A stretch of DNA of 35,591 nucleotides. Source: Nanobdellota archaeon. Its GTDB lineage: Archaea > Nanobdellota > Nanobdellia > SCGC-AAA011-G17 > PNOQ01. Below, piece after piece: positions 25,593 through 33,322 of this stretch; the first letter of the stretch is position 1; each line of letters starts with the position of its first letter. The translations under genes were made by a program, and so were the position numbers. The stretch is from positions 1-35,591 of the forward strand of contig JAHJUI010000011.1 in NCBI GenBank assembly GCA_018829185.1, given 5' to 3'. The notes under the pieces were generated by a model. It did no database searches, was not told the origin of the DNA, and worked only from the letters and a program-made list of their open reading frames with translations.

Positions 25593-26807
25593 TTAACTCC
25601 AAGGTTCTTTTAGAACAATAATATCATTTCTTTCTGCCCCAGTGCAGATTATTGAGAATTTTGCATCTGTTAATTCTTCTATTCTTTTTATGTATTTTTT
25701 TGCGTTTTCTGGTAATTCATCGTAATTTTTAATTCCTGCTGTTGTTTGTCCTTTCCAACCAGGTAATGTTTCATATATTGGTTTTGCTTTTCTTAGCATT
25801 AATCCATCTGCTGGAGCAATATCATATTCTTTTCCATTGATTTCATATTTTGTGCAGATTTTTAATTCTTCTAAATGATCTAGGACATCTAGTTTTGTTA
25901 ATATTAATGAATTAAATCCATTTACTAGGATAGAATGTCTTAAAACTGGGATGTCTTGCCAACCACACCTTCTTGGCCTTCCTGTTGTTGCTCCGAATTC
26001 TTTGCCATGATCTCTTAGAATATTTCCGCTTTCACCATCATCTTGTGTTGGTAATGGACTGATTCCGGTTCTGTCAACCCTTGTGATATATGCTTTTACT
26101 ACTCCTAAGCATTTGTTTATTAAATGAGGCCCAATTCCTGAGCCTGTTGGTGCCCCTGAGACAACTGCATTTGAACTTGTTGTGTATGGGTGTGATCCAA
26201 AATCAACATCTAGCCAGGTTCCTTGCGCCCCTTCAAATAAAATATTTTTATTATCTTTGATTGCATCGTTTAATAGTTTTGAAACATTTGTGATTAATGG
26301 TTTTGCCCATCCTTGTTCTTTTAGATAATCTATGTTTTCTTTTACTTTATCTCTGGATATATCTTCATGTAAGAAATCTACGTTTAGAATATCTATCATT
26401 CTTATTCCTTCTCTTGCTGCTTTTCTAATGTAAGTTGGTCTTATCCCCCTTCCGGTTGATTCTGCTTTTTCAGTTTTAGAAGATTCCATGTCTTCTGGGA
26501 GAATTATGTTTGCTAATTCACTTATGAATATCTTTGGGTTTATGTTATCTGCTTTTAGTTTGTCTATTTCTTCTTTTAGCTTTTCTAGGGAAATAACTGT
26601 TCCATTGCCAATTACACAGATTTTGTCTCTTAGAACTCCTGATGGGACGTAGTGCAATATTGTTGTTTTTCCGTTTACAACTAGGGTGTGACCTGCGTTT
26701 CCACCACCGTTGTATCTTACAACATAATCTGCTTTTTTAGCTAGAAGATCGACTATTTTGCCTTTTCCTTCATCGCCCCATTGACATCCAGTTATTGCTA
26801 TATTCAT
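25593..26807 (-). CDS. purA: Adenylosuccinate synthetase
   Basis: A 404-residue enzyme that joins IMP and aspartate using GTP, the first step from IMP to AMP. The GTP loop GCQWGDEGKGK (about 7-17), the catalytic HTL of GGGNAGHTLV, RYNGGGNAGH, the DFGSHPYTTSSN motif and GRPRRCGWQD are all in place. The length is close to the family's ~430, slightly shorter. AGGGGATT precedes the ATG. No other purine gene is nearby in the window. A palindrome TTCTCGAGAA (26855-26864) lies upstream of the presumed promoter. Confidence 0.96.
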   Translation of the reverse strand: MNIAITGCQWGDEGKGKIVDLLAKKADYVVRYNGGGNAGHTLVVNGKTTILHYVPSGVLRDKICVIGNGTVISLEKLKEEIDKLKADNINPKIFISELANIILPEDMESSKTEKAESTGRGIRPTYIRKAAREGIRMIDILNVDFLHEDISRDKVKENIDYLKEQGWAKPLITNVSKLLNDAIKDNKNILFEGAQGTWLDVDFGSHPYTTSSNAVVSGAPTGSGIGPHLINKCLGVVKAYITRVDRTGISPLPTQDDGESGNILRDHGKEFGATTGRPRRCGWQDIPVLRHSILVNGFNSLILTKLDVLDHLEELKICTKYEINGKEYDIAPADGLMLRKAKPIYETLPGWKGQTTAGIKNYDELPENAKKYIKRIEELTDAKFSIICTGAERNDIIVLKEPWS

Positions 26808-26882
26808 GTAATCCCCTGAAAATAAACCCCGTTTTTCTTATTAAAGGTTTTCTGTTCTCGAGAATATAATTTGTAGTTGTGT

Positions 26883-27356
26883 TCAAATAAAACTAGCTAT
26901 TAAATCGCCAATATAATGGGTTACTATGATTACAATTATTGCAATTATCAAATGTTCAAAAATTATCTTATAAGTGTTCACTTTTTGTTCTTTCGCCATA
27001 TAATAACTAAAGATTGTTATTAATGTAAGGCCATAAACTATACTTACAATTATCGCTGTTGATAACGGAAGTAATAAAACAGGGATTATAAAAGTTAATG
27101 AGAAAATAAATTTTGTTAAAAAGGTTGTTATTGTTGATTCCCAAATTTGTTTTGTTGAATGGTGGTTTTCAAATTCTTCTGAAATATGGATTCCTAATGC
27201 ATCTGACATTGCATCTGCAATAGCTATTACTAAAATACCCCCTATAACAAACAAGGCTGAGTTTGTAGTTGCGTGTAATCCAACCATTAAACCAAGGGTG
27301 GTTATGATTCCTGACGTTAGGCCAAAACTAAAGCCTTTTTTAATGGAAACTCTCAT
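26883..27356 (-). CDS. VIT/CCC1-family membrane transporter-like protein
   Basis: A 157-residue protein with about five membrane helices. FGLTSGIITTLGLMVGL and IAIADAMSDALGIHISEE match the start and the metal-site helix of the VIT1/CCC1 family, which moves Fe2+ or Mn2+ across membranes. It is shorter than plant/yeast members (~230-320) and lacks most of the cytoplasmic metal-binding loop, though EEFENHH after helix 2 could contact metal. A TATA box CATTTATAAAC about 26 nt upstream indicates a leaderless transcript. Transport of iron or manganese is inferred from family only. Confidence 0.78.
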   Translation of the reverse strand: MRVSIKKGFSFGLTSGIITTLGLMVGLHATTNSALFVIGGILVIAIADAMSDALGIHISEEFENHHSTKQIWESTITTFLTKFIFSLTFIIPVLLLPLSTAIIVSIVYGLTLITIFSYYMAKEQKVNTYKIIFEHLIIAIIVIIVTHYIGDLIASFI

Positions 27357-27492
27357 GGTTAAAGTTGAAATATATTTGTTTATAAATGTGATTGTTTAAA
27401 ATTTCATTTAGCTTAATTGTTTTTAAAGATTATTAGGATTTAAAAAATAAGAAAAAATAAAGATTTTACTGAAAATTAAAAAACGGGCAAGA

Positions 27493-27540
27493 TTATTTCT
27501 TTTTTTTAGTTGCTTTCTTTGCTACTTTCTTTTTTGCCAT
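27493..27540 (-). CDS. 15-residue polybasic micro-ORF
   Basis: Too short for the ORF track. It encodes MAKKKVAKKATKKKK, ten Lys in 15 residues, like the tail of a histone H1-type or ribosome-associated peptide. The case for expression is its own TATA (GTTTATAAG, near 27590), an AAGGGGTGG ribosome site before the ATG, and a T-run after the stop. It could bind nucleic acid, or bind the neighbouring acidic micro-protein. Unproven. Confidence 0.5.
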   Translation of the reverse strand: MAKKKVAKKATKKKK

Positions 27541-27608
27541 TTGGTTTACCACCCCTTGATTATTATTTTAATTTTATTGATTAGCTTGCTTATAAACTTA
27601 TCTTTTTT

Positions 27609-27643
27609 AAAAAAAGAAAAAATTTAGGTCACCGAAAGTAACC
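27609..27643 (-). terminator. Hairpin plus T-run terminator
   Basis: Just after the acidic micro-ORF, the minus strand carries GGTTACTTTCGGTGACC (6-bp stem with one G-T pair) followed by TAAATTTTTCTTTTTTT, an intrinsic-terminator-like signal separating the acidic from the basic micro-ORF. Confidence 0.55.
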
Positions 27644-27654
27644 GTGATTTACTG

Positions 27655-27747
27655 TTAGTAGTCTTCATCTTCTTCGTCGTCAAAGTCTTTTTTATCTCCA
27701 GACTCTTCTTCATCTTCATCATCCATTTTATCCCATTTGTTAGACAT
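27655..27747 (-). CDS. 30-residue polyacidic micro-ORF
   Basis: Missed by the track. Begins MSNKWDKMDDEDEEE and ends DEDY; about half of its 30 residues are Asp or Glu. A GGAGGT Shine-Dalgarno lies 7 nt before the ATG and a hairpin/T-run terminator follows the stop. A TATA-like GTTTAAATAC about 110 nt upstream would give an unusually long leader. Neighbour of the polybasic micro-ORF on the same strand. Function unknown. Confidence 0.55.
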   Translation of the reverse strand: MSNKWDKMDDEDEEESGDKKDFDDEEDEDY

Positions 27748-27891
27748 TTTAGATTACCTCCATTGGTTTATTTAGAAATATAGACAACTTGTTTTTAGCC
27801 CTATTAGAAATTATCTCCCTTATTTTTTAATTAAAATTTAACCACTATATTAGTATTTAAACTTTTCTAAATTGGAGAAGGATAGTTAGAT

Positions 27892-27910
27892 TTTAGAGCT
27901 GCGCTCAGCA
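27892..27910 (+). repeat. GC-rich repeat, half copy A
   Basis: Eighteen of 19 bases match the first half of the 37-bp repeat (TTTAGAGCTGCGCTC...), including the GAGC-TGC-GCTC hairpin. The second half is absent, replaced by AAAAAGCTTAAAA, the promoter region of the next gene. Confidence 0.7.
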
Positions 27911-27966
27911 AAAAGCTTAAAAACAATTAAATTAAGTATACTATTTTAAGAAAAGGAGGTGAAAAA

Positions 27967-28167
27967 ATGTTTTTCGACAAAAAAATTAAAAATCTAAAAA
28001 CTTGGGATATTGCTTTAGTTAAGTTAGCTACTGCAGCTTTTGTTTTGTTTGTAATAACTATTTGGTCTGCAGCAATGGAGTGGGTACATTCAGTAAATCC
28101 TTGGGTTTTCTTTGTATTGTTTATGATATTTGCAATTAAACCAATGATTAAAGTTTATTCAAAATAA
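27967..28167 (+). CDS. Small two-helix membrane protein, 66 aa
   Basis: A 66-residue protein with two hydrophobic segments (LATAAFVLFVITIWSAA and WVFFVLFMIFAIKPMI) and charged ends. It has a near-ideal ribosome site (AAGGAGGTG) and a promoter-like AGCTTAAAAAC, so it is very probably expressed. No family recognised. It stands alone between the micro-ORFs and the beta-helix gene. Confidence 0.65.
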   Translation: MFFDKKIKNLKTWDIALVKLATAAFVLFVITIWSAAMEWVHSVNPWVFFVLFMIFAIKPMIKVYSK

Positions 28168-28236
28168 TTTCTTTTTCTTTTTTTAGTACTGTTTTCAATC
28201 AAAAGATATATAAACAAAAGATTCGTAAATAATTAT

Positions 28237-29832
28237 ATGAAAAAGAGGTTGTTATTGATATTAGTTTTAATTATTTTCATTTCTAGTTGTACTTCTATTG
28301 AAGAACCTTCATTAAGTCCTTCAAGAGGAATTACTTATTATGTCGACAAAGACGGTGTCTATGGTGGAACTTGTTCTAATTCGAATGATGGTCTTTCATG
28401 GAGCAGTCCTTGGTGCACAGCTGCTAAAGCCGGTTCTGCAGTCCTTCAGCCCGGAGATACTGTTAACTTTGCAGATGGAACTTACCCCATATATAGACAG
28501 GGAATAACTAGCAGCGGAACTGAAGGAAATCCGATAACTTACAAAGCATACGACAAGGAGGTAGTTTTGGACTGTGGAGGAGATAATGGGTGGTATATAA
28601 GCGGAGATGATTACCTAACTCTCGATGGCTTCAAGTTCCAGAATTGCAATAGCTGCATAAGTCTGCCATCATATGGGTTGACTGATATGACTGATATAAC
28701 TATCAAGAATATCTATGCGGGTTCGGGAGGTTGTGATGGGGGAATTGGTGAGTTGCAGGGTCTAGGTAATCTTGCTGTTGTCACAAATCTTGTGATTGAC
28801 AATATAACTTTCATCGATACAGGAGGTATCGGTCTGTGCGCAGGCAACTATGTTAACGGACCAAGTGTTAAAAACGCTGTTGTGAAAAATTCCTATTTTA
28901 AAGGGGGAGGGAATATTGGTATAGGCCGGGGGAATAATATAACTTATGTGAACAATATCATCATTGAACCTTCTGGCCATTCTTATGTTGTCGGATCAAA
29001 TTATGGTGGGGAACTCATTTGTGATGGGTATGTTTTTGCATCAAATATTATCATAGAAAATAACATATGCTTTAGATGTTATGACATGGCAACTTTTTGC
29101 GCTCAAAACATAAGTTATATACACAATACAGTAATCCAAGGTGTATGGAGGCCATACCCTAATTGCAGTGCAGCAAAAGGCTCTGGAATCCTTGTTAGCA
29201 ATGGATTTGGTCTAACACAAGAGAGCCTAATATTAAAAGATAATCTTTTTGCACAATGCAACACTTTAAGATTAGGTTCAGTTGGTTCAGGTTTAGAAAG
29301 CGACAATAATTATTTCTTTAATGTACATGGAAGTTATGAGTACCAAGGTTGTATCCCTGAACAAACAAATATTATTGATGGTGAAGGAGGGTATTATGCA
29401 TATCTTAATGACTGGCAATCAGAGACAGGACAGGATATGAACTCTAATCAAGTTTATGGAAATTATGCAGATGCAGATTTAGAAACTCTCCTTGTAAACC
29501 CATTAAACACAATAAATCCAAATTTCGCACCAAGAGAAGATAGTTGGCTTTGTCAGGAAGGTAATGAAGGCTCAGATGGAGAAACAATTGGAGCATTACC
29601 TTGCAGTGATCTAGTTCAAGAATGTTATGAAGGGACACCTTATGGGAGTTGTTCTGAAACACAACCTTGGTATTGCAATGAAGGTAATTTAGAACCTAAT
29701 TGCCAGGAATGTCTTTGCGCAAATGAATTTACATGCAGGTATGATGGTTTTTGTGTAGAATCAAAAAAATCAAGAAAGGCTATTGCAATGCCTTTGTTTT
29801 CAAACATTAAAAGTTTCCTTGATTTGTTTTAA
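28237..29832 (+). CDS. Secreted right-handed beta-helix protein with Cys-module C terminus
   Basis: A 531-residue exported protein. The N terminus has a hydrophobic segment ending FISSCTS, which looks like a lipobox (lipid-anchored Cys near 18). YYVDKDG...GGTCSNSNDGLSW and AGSAVLQPGDTVNFADGTY are typical of DUF1565-like beta-helix proteins, followed by many NxxI-type coils (IIENNICFRC, LILKDNLFAQC). Such proteins often bind or cleave polysaccharide; no catalytic residues can be assigned. The end has a Cys module (NCQECLCANEFTCRYDGFC) and the tail RKAIAMPLFS shared with the next gene. Its codons look richer in C and G than those of its neighbours. Leaderless promoter GATATATAAAC. Confidence 0.82.
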   Translation: MKKRLLLILVLIIFISSCTSIEEPSLSPSRGITYYVDKDGVYGGTCSNSNDGLSWSSPWCTAAKAGSAVLQPGDTVNFADGTYPIYRQGITSSGTEGNPITYKAYDKEVVLDCGGDNGWYISGDDYLTLDGFKFQNCNSCISLPSYGLTDMTDITIKNIYAGSGGCDGGIGELQGLGNLAVVTNLVIDNITFIDTGGIGLCAGNYVNGPSVKNAVVKNSYFKGGGNIGIGRGNNITYVNNIIIEPSGHSYVVGSNYGGELICDGYVFASNIIIENNICFRCYDMATFCAQNISYIHNTVIQGVWRPYPNCSAAKGSGILVSNGFGLTQESLILKDNLFAQCNTLRLGSVGSGLESDNNYFFNVHGSYEYQGCIPEQTNIIDGEGGYYAYLNDWQSETGQDMNSNQVYGNYADADLETLLVNPLNTINPNFAPREDSWLCQEGNEGSDGETIGALPCSDLVQECYEGTPYGSCSETQPWYCNEGNLEPNCQECLCANEFTCRYDGFCVESKKSRKAIAMPLFSNIKSFLDLF

Positions 29833-29845
29833 CTTAATAGTAGTT

Positions 29846-29878
29846 ACAAATAGAAAGATTTATAAAGAGTAAATTTTA
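29846..29878 (+). promoter_or_regulatory. Leaderless promoter shared with the papain-like gene
   Basis: TTTATAAA at 29859-29866 lies 23-30 nt before the subtilisin ATG. The 33-bp block matches 4254-4286 at 32 of 33 positions; the bases outside it do not match, so this is a conserved module rather than a large duplication. Confidence 0.8.
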
Positions 29879-29888
29879 ATATAAGTAT

Positions 29889-31325
29889 ATGAAATTCAAA
29901 TTTTTAATTGGACTAATATTGATTATATTATTAGTATTTCCAACAGTTTTATCTAAACAAGAAACTACAAATTTTGTTTCAGATTCTTTGATAGTCAAGC
30001 TTAATTCTAAAATGAATTTAAATGAAATTAAAAATTTAGATCCAAATATTATAAATGTAGATTATTTATTTGGAGATTCAAAATCACTGGATAATAGAGC
30101 TAAAAACTTAGAAATGGATACTTTTTATATTGTAAAATTAAAAGAAAATTCAAATATTACAAAAATTGCTGAAAAACTTTCTAAAAATAGTAAAGTAGAA
30201 AGTGTTGAATTTGATTATTTTGATGAATTAACAATGACCCCAAATGATCAATATTTCTTTTCTGGTGGAGGATTTTTCGGACAATGGAATTTATATAATT
30301 ATGGACAGCAAATTTTTCCAGGAGTATTTGGAATTAGTGGTGTAGATGTTGATGCACGTAAAGCATGGGATATTGAAACAGGGAATCCTGATGTTTTAAT
30401 TGCAGTACTTGATACAGGAGTTAATTATAACCACGCTGATTTAAGAAATAAAATATCAGATATTAGATATGATTTTGTTGATGAAGATAATGACCCCATG
30501 GACCAAAATGGCCATGGAACTTCTATTTCCGGGATGGCTGGTGCTCAAACTAATAATAATATAGGCATTGCCAGCTTATGCCCAGAATGTACAATAGTTC
30601 CTGTTAGAGTTTGTACTTCTTCATGTTTGTCTAGTAATGTAATTCAAGGAATTTATTTTGCTGTAGATAATGATGTAGATGTAATAAGTATGAGTTTTGG
30701 TGGTTATGATTCAGATTGCTCAAGAACCAATGGTTATGATATAGCAATCCAATATGCTTATGAAAATGGAGTTACTTTAGTGGCAGGAGCAGGTAATGAT
30801 TATTCTAGTAGTTCTTTTTATCCTGCTTGTAGGCCAGAAGTAATAAGTGTTGCAGGACATGGGGCATCTGGACAGATAAATCAATCTAATTATGGAAATT
30901 GGGTAGATGTTGCTGCGCCAAATGTACTTATTTTAACTACTGTTTTAAGCGGGGGATATGGACTTGGTGGTGGCACTTCAATAGCTGCACCCCAAGTATC
31001 TGCTTTAATAGGATTATTAATTTCTAGTCATGGAGATATAACTCCAGATAAGGCAAAAGAATTTGTAATGCTTACTTCAGAGGAATTAGATTGGGATGAA
31101 ACTCCAATAAATTCTGGAAGGATAAATGCTTATAATGCATTAAGTGCGTGTTTTATTGACAATGAAATTATTTTAAACCAAGTTTGTGTTGATGATGGAC
31201 CAAAAATGTGTTTTGAACAAGAATTAATTTCAAACTGTCAAGAATGTAGTTGTCCTACAGGTAAATATTGTATGTCTAATGGTGAGTGTAGTAAATATAA
31301 AGTTGCTGTTCCTTTTTATTTATAG
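29889..31325 (+). CDS. Secreted subtilisin-like (S8) serine protease
   Basis: A 478-residue exported protease. Residues 1-22 are a signal peptide and about 30-112 an I9-type pro-peptide (SDSLIVKLNS...KVESVEFDY). The S8 domain has the full triad, Asp175 (IAVLDTGVNYNHADL), His209 (QNGHGTSISGMAG) and Ser364 (GGTSIAAPQVS), with oxyanion Asn303 (AGAGND). A C-terminal Cys module (NCQECSCPTGKYCMSNGEC) ends in YKVAVPFYL, as in the beta-helix protein just upstream. There is no membrane anchor. Its promoter is nearly identical to that of the papain-like protease. Probably digests proteins outside the cell, for uptake or for attack on another cell (inference). Confidence 0.94.
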   Translation: MKFKFLIGLILIILLVFPTVLSKQETTNFVSDSLIVKLNSKMNLNEIKNLDPNIINVDYLFGDSKSLDNRAKNLEMDTFYIVKLKENSNITKIAEKLSKNSKVESVEFDYFDELTMTPNDQYFFSGGGFFGQWNLYNYGQQIFPGVFGISGVDVDARKAWDIETGNPDVLIAVLDTGVNYNHADLRNKISDIRYDFVDEDNDPMDQNGHGTSISGMAGAQTNNNIGIASLCPECTIVPVRVCTSSCLSSNVIQGIYFAVDNDVDVISMSFGGYDSDCSRTNGYDIAIQYAYENGVTLVAGAGNDYSSSSFYPACRPEVISVAGHGASGQINQSNYGNWVDVAAPNVLILTTVLSGGYGLGGGTSIAAPQVSALIGLLISSHGDITPDKAKEFVMLTSEELDWDETPINSGRINAYNALSACFIDNEIILNQVCVDDGPKMCFEQELISNCQECSCPTGKYCMSNGECSKYKVAVPFYL

Positions 31326-31331
31326 GTTTTG

Positions 31332-31368
31332 TTTAGAGCTGCGCTCGGCAGGTCTGCTGCCGATTAGA
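31332..31368 (+). repeat. GC-rich 37-bp repeat, copy B
   Basis: Begins 7 nt after the subtilisin stop and lies between convergent genes. It is bounded by TTAGA at both ends and contains GAGC-TGC-GCTC, then TCGGCAG-GTCTG-CTGCCGA, a perfect 7-bp inverted repeat. Matches copies C and D at 32 of 37 positions each. May also end transcription of both neighbours. Confidence 0.8.
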
Positions 31369-31411
31369 CTTTAGAAATCTTCCAAAGATTATTGAAATAT
31401 TGTTTATAGGT

Positions 31412-32563
31412 TTATTTTGTTCGTGCGAATTTATCAATGTCATCTGTATGAAATGAGGCACATGTTGTCCATTGGTCATCTATTCCTTGGTAGAAGTCTG
31501 TTCTGTCTCCATCAACCACCATTCCTGTAGTAAAAACTGTGTCTGGAACATACCCATCTTTTGGCAAACGCTTTCTGAAATCTTCTCGGTCTAGGAAAAC
31601 TGGACTTTTATGCAATACTTTCCATGGTTCTTCTAAATCAAGAGTCATCAATCTGGTAACATATTTGGTTTTTCCTTTTTCGTTTCTTGTTGTTTCATGG
31701 TATGCTGCAACCCATCCTTTAGGTCTTTTTACAGGGGGACTTCCTGTTCCAGTTACTTCACCCATTTCACTTGTTATTAATCTATGGTCTTGTCCCCAAT
31801 GTACAAGGTCGGGGGAGTAAGAAATCCAGATACCGGGAATACTTAAATCAGAAAATGCATTAGGGCGTATAAATGAAGCATAGATTGGTTGCCTTTTGTC
31901 TATAGTTTCTGTTTTTGTGGGGCTTGGAATTTTTGTTGGGAATAAGGCAACATCTTTTCCTCTAATTTCTGGACGAGGAGTATTTTCTAAGGTTATTCTT
32001 TCTAAACTTAAGGGGTTTTTTATTTCATTGTTAATTAGAATAGAACTCCAAACTCCGAATTCTCTATGGGGTGTAGCATAAGTTATTATATATCCCCTAT
32101 TTTCTAAATATGTTATCCTTACATCTTCTAGTCCAAACCTATCAAATTCCCATGAGGGCGATATTGCAGGCTCTTGATGTATATTAGATATTTCTCTGTC
32201 TGTATTTAATATAACCATCCTAGGTAATGAAATGTGTCTTAATCTAATTGGTCCTTGTTTTGGAGTAACTTCTCTTTTGCGAATTCTTTTAAGGGTTTTT
32301 CTGTCGACAATATCATAGGCTATTTTAGGAGGTGCTTGTTCTACATTTGGTATATGGAAATAAGGCAGTAAAATTTTGCCAGGCATACTTTCCAGGGGAG
32401 TTTCAGCAACTCTTACAAATAAAATTGTTTCTAAACCTTGGGGGGTTTCTACTGTTGTGACTCCTGGATTGAATGCTCCAATAACTTCAAAGTCTTCTCT
32501 GGTTGGCGAGAAATCTTCAGGAGATACAATAATTTTTGTTTCAAAAAGTTTTGGTGGGTTCAT
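31412..32563 (-). CDS. GH130-like glycoside phosphorylase/hydrolase
   Basis: A 383-residue five-bladed-propeller-type protein of the GH130 group (beta-mannoside phosphorylases and relatives). FNPGVT near 31, FGLEDVRITYLENRGYIITYA (146-162, with the Asp that acts as general acid in the family), WISYSPDLVHWG, GTGSPPVKRPKGWVAAYHE and VFTTGMVVDGDRTDFYQG follow the family's order. No signal peptide, so it acts inside the cell, probably on manno-oligosaccharides from glycan turnover. The family has several substrates, so the exact one is unknown. It is flanked by a repeat element and has no sugar transporter nearby. Confidence 0.78.
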   Translation of the reverse strand: MNPPKLFETKIIVSPEDFSPTREDFEVIGAFNPGVTTVETPQGLETILFVRVAETPLESMPGKILLPYFHIPNVEQAPPKIAYDIVDRKTLKRIRKREVTPKQGPIRLRHISLPRMVILNTDREISNIHQEPAISPSWEFDRFGLEDVRITYLENRGYIITYATPHREFGVWSSILINNEIKNPLSLERITLENTPRPEIRGKDVALFPTKIPSPTKTETIDKRQPIYASFIRPNAFSDLSIPGIWISYSPDLVHWGQDHRLITSEMGEVTGTGSPPVKRPKGWVAAYHETTRNEKGKTKYVTRLMTLDLEEPWKVLHKSPVFLDREDFRKRLPKDGYVPDTVFTTGMVVDGDRTDFYQGIDDQWTTCASFHTDDIDKFARTK

Positions 32564-32728
32564 TCTAGTTCTCTGTTAAATTATAGGTTGCTGTGAATAT
32601 GAAAAAGCTTAAAAGTGTTTTGTTTAGAGTTACACCGAAACGTTTATATATAAGTAATGTTATCTAATTCTAACATAAAGTTAAGTAAAACTAACAAAAT
32701 ATTAGAAAAAGTTAACTAGGAGGAAAAA

Positions 32729-33100
32729 ATGAAAGGAGATAAAATATTTTGGTTCAATGGAATAGGGCAGTTATTATTAGTAATTGGTGTCTATTTAACC
32801 TTGATATTTAAAAATACGGTAGGATTAGTTCTTTTAGGAGTAAGTTTTGTACTGTTTTTATTATATTATTTGCTAAAGGGAGATACAATAGTATCAGATG
32901 AAATGATTGATGCATTATCATACAAATCAAATAGGTTTGCCCTTACTGCAGTGGTTATAACTATAGTTTTATTGACAGTTGCTTCATTATATTTGACTAT
33001 GACTGCAATTAATGTTTTAATGATAATATTTAGTGTTTTTATTATTTCAACAATAGCTTGTCAAGTATATTTGTTTTTAGGCCTTGGGAAGAAAGAATGA
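32729..33100 (+). CDS. DUF2178-like membrane protein
   Basis: A 123-residue protein with four predicted membrane helices in two pairs, and between them a cytosolic [19 protein letters not shown] segment like the DER...KSA motif of DUF2178. It overlaps the downstream HTH gene by 4 nt (ATGA). DUF2178-type proteins are often encoded next to such a small HTH regulator; the role is unknown. A strong BRE/TATA (CGAAACGTTTATATATA), a leader of about 55 nt and AGGAGG give it a well-defined expression signal. Confidence 0.7.
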   Translation: MKGDKIFWFNGIGQLLLVIGVYLTLIFKNTVGLVLLGVSFVLFLLYYLLKGDTIVSDEMIDALSYKSNRFALTAVVITIVLLTVASLYLTMTAINVLMIIFSVFIISTIACQVYLFLGLGKKE

Positions 33101-33285
33101 AAACAAGGATTAAAGAGTTTAGAGCTAAGTATGATCTGACACAAGAAGAATTAGCTAAGAAAGTTGGTGTTCGTAGAGAAACTATTGTTTTTTTGGAAGG
33201 GGGAAAGTATAACCCTTCTTTAAAATTAGCTTTTTCTATTGCTAAGGTTTTGAAAAGTTCTGTTGATGAGTTGTTTTTGTTTTAG
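33097..33285 (+). CDS. Cro/CI-type HTH regulator
   Basis: The track starts at 33058, but ATG 33097, overlapping the previous stop, gives the standard family start [20 protein letters not shown]. The 62 residues form one HTH_XRE domain ([40 protein letters not shown]) of the type ending DELF. Related proteins usually carry several more acidic residues; here the TAG stop lies inside repeat copy C, so the end may have been replaced. Partner of the membrane protein just upstream; possibly an autoregulator responding through it. Confidence 0.88.
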   Translation: MKTRIKEFRAKYDLTQEELAKKVGVRRETIVFLEGGKYNPSLKLAFSIAKVLKSSVDELFLF

Positions 33286-33317
33286 AGTTGCGCTCGGCTG
33301 GTCTGCGGCTAATTAGA
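33281..33317 (+). repeat. GC-rich 37-bp repeat, copy C
   Basis: 32 of 37 bases match copy B. Several of the changes keep pairing in RNA: GAGT-TGC-GCTC has a G-U pair, and TGGTC-TGC-GGCTA pairs with two wobble pairs where copy D has AGGCC-TGC-GGCCT. The element supplies the stop codon of the HTH gene and ends 6 nt before a convergent gene. Confidence 0.8.
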
Positions 33318-33322
33318 AATAA

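Noticed and set aside
27361-27492. Possible gene or RNA upstream of the VIT-like gene
   Set aside because: Only AT-rich promoter and terminator-like sequence is visible; no ORF with a ribosome site or GC-rich island.
31332-31368. tRNA fragment or att site for the GC-rich repeat
   Set aside because: No TPsiC loop GTTCRA or acceptor pairing; the four copies have the size and hairpins of a separate small repeat.
32611-32640. Fifth copy of the GC-rich repeat (TTTTGTTTAGAG then TTACACCG)
   Set aside because: Only the AT-rich entry bases match; the GC-rich body is missing, so chance or very old decay.
33058-33096. 13-codon extension of the HTH gene
   Set aside because: ATG 33097 overlaps the previous stop as ATGA and gives the standard family start.
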